Assembly: GCA_017744285.1 (NCBI GenBank)
Contig: JAGIBP010000015.1
Coordinates: 1 to 64,000, forward strand
Origin: Variovorax sp.
Lineage (GTDB): Bacteria; Pseudomonadota; Gammaproteobacteria; Burkholderiales; Burkholderiaceae_C
DNA length: 64,000 nt
Direction: 5' to 3'
In this document: in pieces, positions 16,314-25,441 of the stretch
How the letters are laid out: every line of letters begins with the position of its first letter
Position numbering within the stretch: position 1 is the first letter of the stretch
Notes under the pieces: model-generated
What the model saw: only the letters and a program-made list of their open reading frames with translations
Told to the model about the DNA's origin: nothing
Databases searched by the model: none
Program-made: the position numbers and the translations under genes

Positions 16314-17834
16314 TCAACCGCGGGGCGGCGTGGGCGCTGGCCCGTTGCCCGCGCCGCCCAGCGCCTTGGACACCGCCACCAGCCCCAGGGCCAGGCGGCT
16401 CGAACTCTCGGTGTAGTCGCGCTGCGCCTGCAGCCAGGTGCGCTCGGCGTCGAGCTGCACCAGGAAGTCGGTCAGCCCGTGCTCGTAGCGCACGCGCGCG
16501 AGCTGCAGGGCGTCGCGGCTGCTGCGTTCCCGCACGGCCAGCTGCGCGTTGCGGCGCCGCTCGGCGGTGTAGGCGTTCAGCGCGTCGTCGATCTCGTGCC
16601 AGGCCTTGAGCACCGTCTGCTGGTAGGCCACGGCCGCCTCCTGCTGCTGAAGCTCGCGCAGGTCCACCGTCGCGCGGCGGCGGCCGTGGTCGAAGACGGG
16701 CAGCTGGAGGCTCGGGCCGATCGTCCAGTTGCGGCTGCCCCAGTCGGCAAAGGTGCTGCCGTCCACCGACTGGAAGCCGAAGCCCGCGCCGAGGATCACG
16801 CGCGGGTACAGGTCGGCCGTGGCGACGCCGATGTCGGCGGTGGCGGCATGCAGCCGGGCCTGCGCCATCTGGATGTCGGGCCGTCGCAGCGCGACGTCCG
16901 AGGGCAGGCCCAGCGAGAGATCGGGCAGCGTCGTCGCGATCGCGGCGGTGCCGTCGTCGGCCGGCGGCGCGAGCTGCGCCTGCAGTGCGCCGGGCCGCTC
17001 GCCGAGCAGCAGCGTGAGCTGGTTGGTGGCCTGCGCCTCCTGGGCGAGCAGTTGCGGCAGGCGAGCGCGCAAGTCGGCGGCCTGCGCGCTCTGGCGCGCG
17101 ACGTCGAGGTCGGTGGTGAGTCCGCCCTCGGCGCGCGCCCGCACGAGCGCGAGCGTTTCCTCCGCCGCCTCGATGTCGGTGCGCGCGAGCCGGATCTGCC
17201 GCTGCACCGCGCGCAGCTCGACGTAGTGGCGCGCGACCTCCGCCTGCACGCTGAGCTGCGCCTGCGCGAGCATCGCGTGCGAGGCGGCGCTGTTCGCGTC
17301 GGCGGACTCGATGGCGCGCCGCACGCGGCCCCACAGGTCGATTTCCCACGAGGCATCGAAGCCCGCCTGGTAGAAATAGTGCGGATCGCTCAGCACCTGG
17401 ATCAGTTGCTCGCGGTTGGCGGGGTTGATCTCGCCGAGCAACCGCGTCATCTCGCCGTTCTCGCTCATGCGCAGGCGGTCGATGCCCGCGCTGGCATTGA
17501 CCTGGAGGCCCTGCTGCGATGCAACGACGCCGCGCTGCGCGCGGCTTTGCGCGAAGCGCAGCGCGGCGGTCTGCAGATCGGGGCTGGCGGCGAGCGCGCG
17601 GGCCTGCAGCGCGTCGAGCACCGGGTCGTGGAACATCGTCCAGCCGGGCGGGGCGGCGCTCGCGCCCGGTGCGGTGCGCTGCGCGTCGGCCAGATCGGGT
17701 GATCCGCCATGCCAGGCGGCGAAGTCGGCCGGGGCTTCGGGGGCTGGCGGCGTGAAGTCCGGTCCGACGGCGCAGCCGGCGAGCAGTGCGGCCGAGACCA
17801 GGGCCGCGGGAAGGATGCGAGCAGCGTTTGTCAT
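16314..17834 (-). CDS. Outer-membrane efflux lipoprotein (OprM/NodT family)
   Basis: A 506-residue TolC-like channel of the NodT/OprM lipoprotein group. The signal peptide ends in the lipobox LLAGC (Cys near residue 21) followed by AVGPDFTPP, diagnostic of the group. Two repeated OEP domains follow, with long coiled-coil helices and the landmark RRPDIQMAQARLHAATADIG. It is the last gene of the efflux operon, 23 bases after the second permease, and would supply the outer-membrane duct for the HlyD/ABC complex. The start is the ATG giving the lipoprotein signal. Confidence 0.94.
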   Translation of the reverse strand: MTNAARILPAALVSAALLAGCAVGPDFTPPAPEAPADFAAWHGGSPDLADAQRTAPGASAAPPGWTMFHDPVLDALQARALAASPDLQTAALRFAQSRAQRGVVASQQGLQVNASAGIDRLRMSENGEMTRLLGEINPANREQLIQVLSDPHYFYQAGFDASWEIDLWGRVRRAIESADANSAASHAMLAQAQLSVQAEVARHYVELRAVQRQIRLARTDIEAAEETLALVRARAEGGLTTDLDVARQSAQAADLRARLPQLLAQEAQATNQLTLLLGERPGALQAQLAPPADDGTAAIATTLPDLSLGLPSDVALRRPDIQMAQARLHAATADIGVATADLYPRVILGAGFGFQSVDGSTFADWGSRNWTIGPSLQLPVFDHGRRRATVDLRELQQQEAAVAYQQTVLKAWHEIDDALNAYTAERRRNAQLAVRERSSRDALQLARVRYEHGLTDFLVQLDAERTWLQAQRDYTESSSRLALGLVAVSKALGGAGNGPAPTPPRG

Positions 17835-17857
17835 GTCATGCCCTTCGATGCGGGGGT

Positions 17858-18988
17858 TCAGACGAGGCGATGCCTGAAGAGCCACGCCGCGAGCGGCAGC
17901 GTGATCGCCGCGATGACGAACAGCGGAATGAGGTTGTGCCACACCGTGGCCAGCCCGACGCCCTCGAGGTAGACCCGCTGCACCAGGTCGATCGCGAAGC
18001 GCAGCGGATTCGCGAGCGTGGCGATCTGAAGCGCTTCGGGCATGTTGCTCACGGGCGTGGTGAGGCCCGACAGCAGCATCATCGGCATGATCAGCACGAA
18101 GGTGTAGAGCATCGCCTGCTGCATGTTGGCCGACACCGCCGAGATCGACAGCCCGATGCCCACGCTCGCGGTGGTGAAGAACGCGAGCCCGACGTAGAGC
18201 GTGACGAGCGAGCCCGCCATCGGCACGCGGAACCACAGCAGCGTGATCAGCAGCACGATGGTCGATTGCACCAGCCCGATGAACACCGGCGGCAGCGCCT
18301 TGCCGATCATGATCTCGGTGGGCGACAGCGGCGTCACCAGCAACTGGTCGAAGGTGCCCTGCTCGCGCTCGCGCGCCACCGAAAGCGCGGTGAGCAGCAG
18401 CGTCTGGATCATGCTGAGCGCGGCGATCATGCCCGGCATCAGGTTCCAGCGCGTCTCCAGGTTGGGGTTGAACCAGGCGCGCGACTCGATGCGCACCGGC
18501 GCCGCCCCGCCGCCGTGCCGGCGCCGCCAGTCCTCGTTGAAGCCGCCCACCACGGCGCTCACGAAGCCCGCGGCCGAGCCCGCGGTGTTGGAGTTGCGCG
18601 CGTCGATGATCACCTGGATGGCCGCGTCCTCGCCCGCTTCGAGCCGGCGCTCGAAGTCCGGCCCGATCTGGATGACGACCAGCGCGTCCTGCCGGTTCAC
18701 CAGCGGCGCGATCTGCTCGGGCGAGGCGAGCGTGGCCGCGCGCCGGAAGACGCCGGTGCCGTCGAGCCGGGCGATGAGCGCGGTCGATGCGGCGCCGCGG
18801 CTCTGGTCGAGCAGCGCGTAGTCGACGTGCGTCAGGTCGTAGGTGGCCGCGTAGCCGAACAGCAGGCTCTGCATCAGCGCCGGCACGATCAGGATCACGC
18901 GGCTCGACGGGTCCTTCAGGATCGCGAGCAGCTCCTTGCGGCACAGGTGGCCCACGCGGCGCAGGAAGTCGAGCAACGAACCGTTCAT
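17858..18988 (-). CDS. ABC-2 type efflux permease (YbhR/YhhJ-like), second of two
   Basis: A 376-residue ABC-2 permease: one N-terminal membrane helix (LIVPALMQSLLFGYAATYDL), a large periplasmic domain (about residues 50-170) and five C-terminal helices. The cytosolic loop REREQGTFDQLLVTPLSPTEIMIGK is the YhhJ/YbhR family signature. It is 9 bases after the other permease gene. The pair makes the heterodimeric membrane part of the exporter. Substrates of such systems include cationic drugs and detergents, but the one used here is unknown. Confidence 0.92.
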   Translation of the reverse strand: MNGSLLDFLRRVGHLCRKELLAILKDPSSRVILIVPALMQSLLFGYAATYDLTHVDYALLDQSRGAASTALIARLDGTGVFRRAATLASPEQIAPLVNRQDALVVIQIGPDFERRLEAGEDAAIQVIIDARNSNTAGSAAGFVSAVVGGFNEDWRRRHGGGAAPVRIESRAWFNPNLETRWNLMPGMIAALSMIQTLLLTALSVAREREQGTFDQLLVTPLSPTEIMIGKALPPVFIGLVQSTIVLLITLLWFRVPMAGSLVTLYVGLAFFTTASVGIGLSISAVSANMQQAMLYTFVLIMPMMLLSGLTTPVSNMPEALQIATLANPLRFAIDLVQRVYLEGVGLATVWHNLIPLFVIAAITLPLAAWLFRHRLV

Positions 18989-18997
18989 GCGCCGCCT

Positions 18998-20146
18998 TCA
19001 GTCGAGTCTCTTGCGCGTGACCCCGCGCGCGACGACGAGCAGCACCACCGCGTAGGCCAGCAGCACGAGGCCGTTGCGCACGATGAGCGACCACACGTTG
19101 CCCGCGAGGAACAGCGTGCGGATCAGCTCCATGAAGTAGGTCGCCGGCAGCGCGTGGCCCACGATGCGGATCGCCGTCGGCACGTTGCGCAGGTCGAACA
19201 GAAAGCCCGACAGCATCAGCGACGGCAGGAAACTCGAGATCAGCGCCACCTGGCTCGCGAGGAACTGGTTGCGCGTGACCGACGAGATCACGAGGCCCAC
19301 GCCCACCGCGACCAGCAGGTAGAGCATCGCGCTCACGACGATGACCGCGAGCGAGCCGGCCATCGGCACCTCGAACAGGAAGCGCGCGGCCGCGAGGCAC
19401 AGCAGCAGGCCGACCATGCCGATGCCGAAGTAGGGAATGATCTTGGCCAGCAGGATCTCCACCGGCCGCACCGGCGTGACGAACAGCGCCTCGAGCGTGC
19501 CGCGCTCCCATTCGCGCGCCATCACGAGCGCGGTGAGAAAGGCGCCCACCAGCGTCATGATCAGCACGATGAGTCCCGGCACCAGGTACCACGTGCTGGT
19601 GTTCGCGCTGTTGAACCACAGCCGCTGCTCGATGGCGACCGCGCCGATGCCGGTGCCTGGCGGCGCGCCGCCCGCGCGGTCGGCGATGTGCAGCGCGTTC
19701 TGCGCGAGCGCGCCGGTCACGTAGCGCAGCACGATGTTCGCCTTGGCGGCATCGGCGCCGTGCACGATCACCTGGATGCTCGCGTCGCCCGCCGCGAGCC
19801 GGCGCGAGAAATCGCCGGGCACGCGCACGATGCCGTCGACGCGGCGCTGGTTCATCAGCGCATCGGCGTCGCGCATCGAGGTCAGCATCACCGGCGAGAG
19901 GTACGGCGTGAGCTGCAGGCCCGAGACGGCCTGCGCCGCGGTGGGCGAGGTGTCCTCCAGCACCACGGCCACCGGCGCGTTCTTCACGTCGAGCGAGAGG
20001 CCGTAGCCGAAGATCAGGATCAGGATGATCGGCAGCAGGATGCCGATCGCGATGCTGCTCGGATCGCGGATCAATTGCCGCGTTTCCTTGCGCGTGAGCG
20101 CGACCAGGCGCTGCGCGAAGCGGCTGCGCGTCGCGGGCGCGTTCAT
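18998..20146 (-). CDS. ABC-2 type efflux permease (YbhS-like), first of two
   Basis: A 382-residue permease with the same layout as its neighbour: N-terminal helix (IAIGILLPIILILIFGYGLS), a periplasmic domain, and REWERGTLEALFVTPVRPVE before the C-terminal helices. The paralogy with the next gene is plain from these motifs. Its ATG overlaps the ATPase stop by 4 bases, so translation is coupled. Together the two permeases and the fused ATPase make the YbhFSR-type inner-membrane exporter. Confidence 0.92.
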   Translation of the reverse strand: MNAPATRSRFAQRLVALTRKETRQLIRDPSSIAIGILLPIILILIFGYGLSLDVKNAPVAVVLEDTSPTAAQAVSGLQLTPYLSPVMLTSMRDADALMNQRRVDGIVRVPGDFSRRLAAGDASIQVIVHGADAAKANIVLRYVTGALAQNALHIADRAGGAPPGTGIGAVAIEQRLWFNSANTSTWYLVPGLIVLIMTLVGAFLTALVMAREWERGTLEALFVTPVRPVEILLAKIIPYFGIGMVGLLLCLAAARFLFEVPMAGSLAVIVVSAMLYLLVAVGVGLVISSVTRNQFLASQVALISSFLPSLMLSGFLFDLRNVPTAIRIVGHALPATYFMELIRTLFLAGNVWSLIVRNGLVLLAYAVVLLVVARGVTRKRLD

Positions 20147-21927
20147 GCGGCGGCCCCTTGCGACTCGCGCGCCTGCGTCACGATGTCGATGAAAGCCTGT
20201 TCCATGCTGAGCCGCTGCCGCGCCGCGCCGCCCTCCGGCCGGGCCTGCACGCGCACCTGCTGCGGCGTGCCGATGGCCAGCAGCTTGCCCGCGTCCTGGA
20301 TCACGATGCGGTCGCAGTACTCGGCCTCTTCCATGAAGTGCGTGGTGATGATCACCGTCACGCCCGCTTCGGCGAGCGCGGTGATGCGGCGCCAGAACTC
20401 GCGCCGCGCCAGCGGGTCGGTGCCGCTGGTGGGTTCGTCCAGAAAGAGGATCTCGGGCTCGTGCAGCAGCCCGGTCGCCATCGCGAGCCGCTGCTTGAAG
20501 CCGCCGGGCAGCTGGCCGCTCGTGGCGTGCTCCTGGCCGAGGAGGTCGAACTGCGCGAGCACCGTGCGCTTGCGCTCGCGCAGCCGCGCGCCGCGCAGGC
20601 CGTAGGCGCCGCCGAAGAAGTCCAGGTTCTCCTCGACGGTGAGGTTGCCGTAGAGCGCGAACCGCTGCGAGACATAGCCGATCCGCCCGCGCGCCTGGGC
20701 CCGCGCGGTTCGCAGGTTCATGCCCGCCACCTGGAGGAAGCCGCTGCTGGCGGGCAACAAGCCGCAGAGCATGCGGAAGGTGGTGGTCTTGCCCGCGCCG
20801 TTGGGGCCGAGCAGGCCGAAGATCTCGCCGCGCCGCACGTCGAAGCTGGTGCTCGCCACGGCGGTGAAGTCGCCGAACTTGCGCACGAGGTCCTTCACCT
20901 CGATGACGACGTCCCCGGCGTCGCCCTGGGGCGCCGCCACGGCGGCCTGCGGCGGCGCCGCCGCTTCGGACGGTCGGGCCTCGCGGGCGCGCAGCAGCAC
21001 CATGAAGCCGTCCTCCAGCCGCGCGGGCACCGCCTCGGCCGGCGCGCCCTCGAGCAGGGCTTCGAGCGCTGCCGCGTCTGCCTCGGGACGGCGGATGAAA
21101 CGCACCTCGCCGCCCTGCGGCACGGCGTCGATGATCGATGCGGGCGCGTCGAGCAGGCGCGCCTGCAGCGTGCGCGGCGCCACGCCCTTCGGCGGCGCGG
21201 CGATGAAGCACAGCGCCTTCGCATGGTCGCGGATCTCGTCCGGCGCGCCCTGCGCGACGAGCCGGCCGCCCTGCAGCACGAACACCTGCGCGCAGCGCTC
21301 GGCCTCGTCGAGGTAGGAGGTGCTGACGAGGACCGAGAGCTGCTCGTCGTCCACCAGCTGCTGCACGATCTGCCACAGCTCGCGCCGCGAGAGCGGATCG
21401 ACGCCCACCGTGGGTTCGTCCAGCAGCAGCAGCGCCGGCGAGCGCACCAGCGTGCAGGCCAGGCCCAGCTTCTGCTTCATGCCGCCCGAGAGCTTGCCCG
21501 CCGGACGCGCGGTGAAGCGGCCGAGGTCGGTCATCGCCATCAGCCGCGCGTAGCGTTCGCGGCGCTCGTCGCGGCCCACGCCGTGCAGGTCGGCGTAGAG
21601 GTCGAGGTTCTCCTGCACGCTGAGGTCTTCGTAGAGCCCGAAGCGCTGCGGCATGTAGCTGATGCGGTCCTGCACCGCCTGCGGGTCTTTCGCGACGTCG
21701 ATGCCCAGGACCGTGAGCGCGCCTTCGTCGGCCGCCATCAACCCGGCCGCGAGGCGCAGCAGCGTGGTCTTGCCCGCGCCGTCGGGGCCGACCAGCGCGG
21801 TGAGCGTGCCGGCGGGCACCTCGAGCGACACGTCGTCGAGCGCACGCGTCGGCGCCGCGGCGCCCTTCGCCTGGAAGCGCTTGTGCAGGCCGCGGCCCGC
21901 GAGCGCCGGTGCGGCGGCGGTGGCCAT
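20143..21927 (-). CDS. Fused double-ATPase of an ABC exporter (YbhF-like)
   Basis: A 594-residue protein with two ATP-binding cassettes. Cassette 1: Walker A GPDGAGKTT near residue 48, signature LSGGMKQ, Walker B LLLLDEPTVG. Cassette 2, from about residue 335 after an Ala/Pro linker: Walker A GPNGAGKTT near 369, signature LPGGFKQ with Pro replacing Ser, Walker B ILFLDEPTSG. YbhF of E. coli has the same fused architecture. Start is an ATG that shares one base with the HlyD stop (TGATG). The changed second signature may make one ATP site weaker, a common asymmetry in ABC exporters. Confidence 0.94.
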   Translation of the reverse strand: MATAAAPALAGRGLHKRFQAKGAAAPTRALDDVSLEVPAGTLTALVGPDGAGKTTLLRLAAGLMAADEGALTVLGIDVAKDPQAVQDRISYMPQRFGLYEDLSVQENLDLYADLHGVGRDERRERYARLMAMTDLGRFTARPAGKLSGGMKQKLGLACTLVRSPALLLLDEPTVGVDPLSRRELWQIVQQLVDDEQLSVLVSTSYLDEAERCAQVFVLQGGRLVAQGAPDEIRDHAKALCFIAAPPKGVAPRTLQARLLDAPASIIDAVPQGGEVRFIRRPEADAAALEALLEGAPAEAVPARLEDGFMVLLRAREARPSEAAAPPQAAVAAPQGDAGDVVIEVKDLVRKFGDFTAVASTSFDVRRGEIFGLLGPNGAGKTTTFRMLCGLLPASSGFLQVAGMNLRTARAQARGRIGYVSQRFALYGNLTVEENLDFFGGAYGLRGARLRERKRTVLAQFDLLGQEHATSGQLPGGFKQRLAMATGLLHEPEILFLDEPTSGTDPLARREFWRRITALAEAGVTVIITTHFMEEAEYCDRIVIQDAGKLLAIGTPQQVRVQARPEGGAARQRLSMEQAFIDIVTQARESQGAAA

Positions 21928-22943
21928 CAGCGCCTGCTTCCGGCGTTGCCGCCCTGGGCGATCCGCACCGTCACCGGCATGCCCAGCCGCAGGCGATCGT
22001 CCGGGTCCTCGGCCAGCACGCGGATCTCGTAGACCAGGCTGCTGCGCAGCTCCTCGGTCTGCACCGTCTTCGGCGTGAACTCGGCCACCGACGAGATGAA
22101 GCCGACCCGCCCCGCGAGCGGCTGGCCCGGATGGCTGTCGGTCTGCAGCGTCGCGGCCATGCCGGGCTTCACGCGGCCGAGGTCGGGGCCGCTCACGTAG
22201 GCGCGCACCCATTTCGGATCGGTGATCGCGAGCGTGAACACCGGCCGCTGCGGCGAGGCCATGTCGCCCGGCTCCAGCAGCCGCGCGCGCACCACCGCGT
22301 CGATCGGCGCCTTGAGCTGCGCCTGCTGCAGCTGGTGCCTGAGCAGCGCGAGCGACGCGACGGCCACGTCGAGCTGCGCCTGCGCCTGCGCGATGTCTTC
22401 CTTGCGCGGGCCGGTGACCACGAGCTGCTGCGCCTTGCGCGTGTTCTCCAGTTGGGCAAGCGCCGTCTTCTGTCGCGCCTGCGCGGCATCGAGGTCCTGC
22501 TGGCTCACCGCGCGGCCCGAGGTCGTCTGCCGGATCGCCAGCAGCCTTTCGAGCTGCTGCCGCGCCAGCTCGGCGTCGGCCTGCGCCGCCGCGACCTGCG
22601 CGCGCGCCTGCGCGATCTCCTCGGGACGGCTGCCGGTCTTCAGCCGCTGCAGCACTTGCTGCTGCACCGCGATCTGCGCCTCGGACTGGGCGATCTGCAG
22701 CTGCAGCGTGCGCGTGTCGAGCTCGCCGAGCACCTGGCCCGCCGTGACCCGGTCGCCCTCCTCGACGTCGAGCCGCGCGATGCGCTCGGCGCCGTTGAAG
22801 GCGAGCGAGACCTGCCGCAGGTCGACGTTGCCGTAGAGCACGAGTTCGTGCGCGGGCGCAGGCTGCCGGTGGAAGTACCACGCCGCGATCGCGGCGGCTG
22901 CCACGACGACGATGGCTCCGAGGATGAATGGCTTCCTGTTCAT
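21927..22943 (-). CDS. HlyD-family periplasmic adaptor (YbhG-like)
   Basis: A 338-residue membrane-fusion protein: one N-terminal membrane anchor (ILGAIVVVAAAAIAAWYF), a beta-barrel/lipoyl segment (LYGNVDLRQVSLAFNGAERI), a long coiled-coil hairpin (about residues 85-200, rich in Gln and Ala), the second lipoyl half (APIDAVVRARLLEPGDMASP) and the C-terminal barrel. It bridges the ABC permease pair to the outer-membrane factor. It is the first gene of the five-gene efflux unit, 23 bases after a LysR gene on the same strand, so that regulator may be part of the transcript. Confidence 0.93.
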   Translation of the reverse strand: MNRKPFILGAIVVVAAAAIAAWYFHRQPAPAHELVLYGNVDLRQVSLAFNGAERIARLDVEEGDRVTAGQVLGELDTRTLQLQIAQSEAQIAVQQQVLQRLKTGSRPEEIAQARAQVAAAQADAELARQQLERLLAIRQTTSGRAVSQQDLDAAQARQKTALAQLENTRKAQQLVVTGPRKEDIAQAQAQLDVAVASLALLRHQLQQAQLKAPIDAVVRARLLEPGDMASPQRPVFTLAITDPKWVRAYVSGPDLGRVKPGMAATLQTDSHPGQPLAGRVGFISSVAEFTPKTVQTEELRSSLVYEIRVLAEDPDDRLRLGMPVTVRIAQGGNAGSRR

Positions 22944-22966
22944 GTCTGCCCCTGCGAGATGGATCA

Positions 22967-23923
22967 TCAGGCGGTGGGGAGTCTCCCATGTCCCTGCGGC
23001 GCGCGCACGGAAGGCGCCGCCGCCGGCGCGCCCGCCTGCTCCAGCAGCCACGCCCGGAACAGCGCGACCGCGGGCCGTTCGTCCTGGGTCGCGGGGGTCA
23101 CGAGGTAGTAGCTGCGCTCGCCGCGCAAGGGCCGCTCGCAGGCCACGACGAGCTCGCCGCGCGCGAGCGCGTCCTGGATCGCCAGCGTCGGCATCAGCGC
23201 CACGCCCAGGCCGTGCGCGGCGGCGCTCTCGATCATCGTGAACAGTTCGTAGCGCGGCCCGCTGTGGGCGCGCGGCGCGTCCACGTGCTGGGCGTCGAAC
23301 CACTGGCGCCAGCCATCGGGACGCGTGCTCTGCTGCAAGAGCGGCATGCGCGCGATCGCCGCGGGCGAGAGGGGCTTGCGGCCCGCGAGCAGGGCGGGGC
23401 TGCACACCGGCACCACGTCCTCGTTGAGCAGCACGGTGGACTGCGTGCCGGCCCAGTTCGCCGTCTGCGCGGCGGTGCCGGCGTAGATCGCGGCGTCGAA
23501 GGTGGTGTCGTTGAAGAGAAAGGGCCGCGTGCGCGTCTCGATGTGCACCGTGATGTCCGGATGCCTCGCGGCAAAGTCCGGCAGGCGCGGAATGAGCCAG
23601 CGCGTCGCGAAGGTCGGCACCGCCGCGAGCTGCAGCGAGCCGCCCTGGCCCTGCCGCGCCATGGCGTCGCGCGTGTCGCGTTCCATGGTGTCGAGCTGGC
23701 GCGCGATCTGCCGCGCGTAGTCGGCGCCGCCCGGCGTCAGCGCCACGCCGTGCCGCGTGCGGCGGAAGAGGGCGATGCCGAGGAACTCCTCCAGCGCGGT
23801 GATCTGCCGCGACACCGCGCTCTGCGTGAGCGAGAGTTCCTGCGCGGCCCGCGTGTAGCTTTCGTGGCGCGCGGCGGCCTCGAAGCAGATGAGCGATTGC
23901 GTGGACGGGATCTTGCGGCGCAT
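22967..23923 (-). CDS. LysR-family regulator, divergent from gcdH (GcdR-like by position)
   Basis: A 318-residue LysR regulator. The winged helix is at residues 8-65 (FEAAARHESYTRAAQELSLT leads into QSAVSRQITALEEFLG), and the rest is the two-lobe effector domain. The arrangement of a LysR gene divergent from glutaryl-CoA dehydrogenase is typical of GcdR, which senses glutarate in pseudomonads. Equally, it lies just upstream of the efflux operon on the same strand. A T-N11-A type dyad (24099-24111) lies in the divergent gap. I favour control of the glutarate operon, on position alone. Confidence 0.85.
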   Translation of the reverse strand: MRRKIPSTQSLICFEAAARHESYTRAAQELSLTQSAVSRQITALEEFLGIALFRRTRHGVALTPGGADYARQIARQLDTMERDTRDAMARQGQGGSLQLAAVPTFATRWLIPRLPDFAARHPDITVHIETRTRPFLFNDTTFDAAIYAGTAAQTANWAGTQSTVLLNEDVVPVCSPALLAGRKPLSPAAIARMPLLQQSTRPDGWRQWFDAQHVDAPRAHSGPRYELFTMIESAAAHGLGVALMPTLAIQDALARGELVVACERPLRGERSYYLVTPATQDERPAVALFRAWLLEQAGAPAAAPSVRAPQGHGRLPTA

Positions 23924-23943
23924 GGTATGAGGGTTGAGAACAT

Positions 23944-24059
23944 CCCCCTGAGGCGCTTCGCGCCTTCCCCCTTCTCTCGCGGCGCTTCGCGCAGCGGGAA
24001 GGGGGACGCACCCGGCGGCCCGGCGGAGCCGGTTCCGCGGGTGCCCTGGACTGAGGGGT
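23944..24059 (-). repeat. Structured dispersed repeat, copy 1
   Basis: Read on the minus strand, this stretch contains CCGCGGAACCGGCT, GCCGGGCCGC, a C-run with GAGAGA and a G-run, and AGGCGC-GAA-GCGCCT. The same modules in the same order occur at 46606-46713 on the plus strand. The final stem differs between copies by paired changes (AGGCGC/GCGCCT here, AGCCGC/GCGGCT there), so base pairing is preserved. It fills about a third of the only gene-free gap above 300 bases. It resembles intergenic repeat families of Comamonadaceae; there are no inverted termini or coding potential of an insertion sequence. Confidence 0.75.
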
Positions 24060-24098
24060 GACAGTTTTGGGGAGCGCGCCGCGCATTTTGCCTTGGCG

Positions 24099-24111
24099 TG
24101 CGTAAATCGCA
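24099..24111. promoter_or_regulatory. LysR-type operator candidate between the LysR gene and gcdH
   Basis: TGCG-TAAAT-CGCA is a dyad of exact T-N11-A form, the core expected for LysR regulators. It lies about 130 bases before the gcdH start and about 180 bases before the LysR start on the other strand. It is the most AT-rich part of the divergent gap. The remainder up to 24238 holds a pyrimidine-rich leader and the GGAG ribosome binding site of gcdH. Confidence 0.45.
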
Positions 24112-24238
24112 TAACTGGGTGTCGAATCCTCGTTTGCGTCCGTCCTGCGGCGCGCTTACGATGACGGCCGGCATCCGCATCTCGCAGTTCCTTCCTCTTT
24201 CTCCCCTTTTCCCTCTTTCCCTCCCCCGGAGACCTCAC

Positions 24239-25441
24239 ATGGCCATCAAGAACGCCGCCTTCAAATGGGACGACGCCCTCCTGCTCGATCAACAGCTCAC
24301 CGACGATGAGCGCATGGTGCGCGACGCCGCCAACGCCTACTGCCAGGAGCGCCTCGCGCCGCGCGTGCTCGAAGGCTTCCGCAAGGGTGAAACCGATCCC
24401 GCCGTCTTCCGCGAGATGGGTGCCCTGGGCCTTCTGGGCCCGACGATCCCCGAGCAATACGGCGGCCCCGGCCTCAACTACGTCTGCTATGGCCTGATCG
24501 CGCGCGAGGTCGAGCGCGTCGACTCCGGCTTCCGCTCCATGGCGAGCGTGCAGAGCTCGCTCGTGATGGTGCCCATCAACGAATTCGGCACCGAGGCGCA
24601 GAAGCAGAAGTACCTGCCCAAGCTCGCCACCGGCGAATGGATCGGCTGCTTCGGCCTCACCGAGCCCGACCACGGCTCCGACCCCGGCAGCATGGTCACC
24701 CGCGCCAAGAAGGTGCCGGGCGGCTACGCGCTCACCGGCAACAAGATGTGGATCAGCAACAGCCCGATCGCCGACGTGTTCGTGGTCTGGGCCAAGGAAG
24801 TCACCGAGACCGGCACCGTCGGTCCGATCCGCGGCTTCGTGCTCGAAAAGGGCATGAAGGGCCTGAGCGCCCCCGCGATCCACGGCAAGGTCGGCCTGCG
24901 CGCCTCGATCACCGGCGAGATCGTGATGGACAACGTGTTCTGCCCCGAAGAGAACGCCTTCCCCGAAGTGCGCGGCCTCAAGGGCCCGTTCACCTGTCTC
25001 AACAGCGCGCGCTACGGCATCTCGTGGGGCGCGCTCGGCGCCGCGGAAGACTGCTGGCACCGCGCCCGCACCTACACGATGGAGCGCAAGCAGTTCGGCC
25101 GCCCGCTCGCGGCCAACCAGCTCATCCAGAAGAAACTGGCCGACATGCAGACCGAGATCACGCTGGGCCTGCAGGGCTGCCTGCGCCTGGGCCGCATGAA
25201 GGACGAGGGCACCGCCTCGGTCGAAGTCACCTCGCTGCTCAAGCGCAACTCCTGCGGCAAGGCGCTGGACATCGCGCGCCTGGCCCGCGACATGATGGGC
25301 GGCAACGGCATCAGCGACGAGTTCGGCGTGGCACGCCACCTCGTCAATCTCGAAGTGGTCAACACCTACGAAGGCACGCATGACATCCATGCGCTGATCC
25401 TCGGCAGGGCACAAACCGGCATCGCCGCCTTCTCGAACTGA
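24239..25441 (+). CDS. gcdH: Glutaryl-CoA dehydrogenase
   Basis: A 400-residue acyl-CoA dehydrogenase that oxidatively decarboxylates glutaryl-CoA to crotonyl-CoA with FAD. The landmarks are family-specific: [15 protein letters not shown] and [19 protein letters not shown] in the middle domain, and the catalytic Glu in [18 protein letters not shown] near the C-terminus. Start is the ATG after GGAG, giving the usual length. Its stop shares one base with the next ATG (TGATG), so it is coupled to the CoA-transferase gene that would make its substrate from free glutarate. Confidence 0.95.
   Translation: MAIKNAAFKWDDALLLDQQLTDDERMVRDAANAYCQERLAPRVLEGFRKGETDPAVFREMGALGLLGPTIPEQYGGPGLNYVCYGLIAREVERVDSGFRSMASVQSSLVMVPINEFGTEAQKQKYLPKLATGEWIGCFGLTEPDHGSDPGSMVTRAKKVPGGYALTGNKMWISNSPIADVFVVWAKEVTETGTVGPIRGFVLEKGMKGLSAPAIHGKVGLRASITGEIVMDNVFCPEENAFPEVRGLKGPFTCLNSARYGISWGALGAAEDCWHRARTYTMERKQFGRPLAANQLIQKKLADMQTEITLGLQGCLRLGRMKDEGTASVEVTSLLKRNSCGKALDIARLARDMMGGNGISDEFGVARHLVNLEVVNTYEGTHDIHALILGRAQTGIAAFSN

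Noticed and set aside
17786-20605. Very long open frame (over 900 codons) on the plus strand across the efflux operon
   Set aside because: It is the antisense shadow of real permease and ATPase genes; composition is Arg/His/Gln-rich with no domain. Similar long shadows exist across most genes because high GC removes stops.
23944-24059. Insertion sequence or MITE remnant
   Set aside because: No terminal inverted repeats, no target duplication and no transposase; modular stems fit an intergenic repeat family better.
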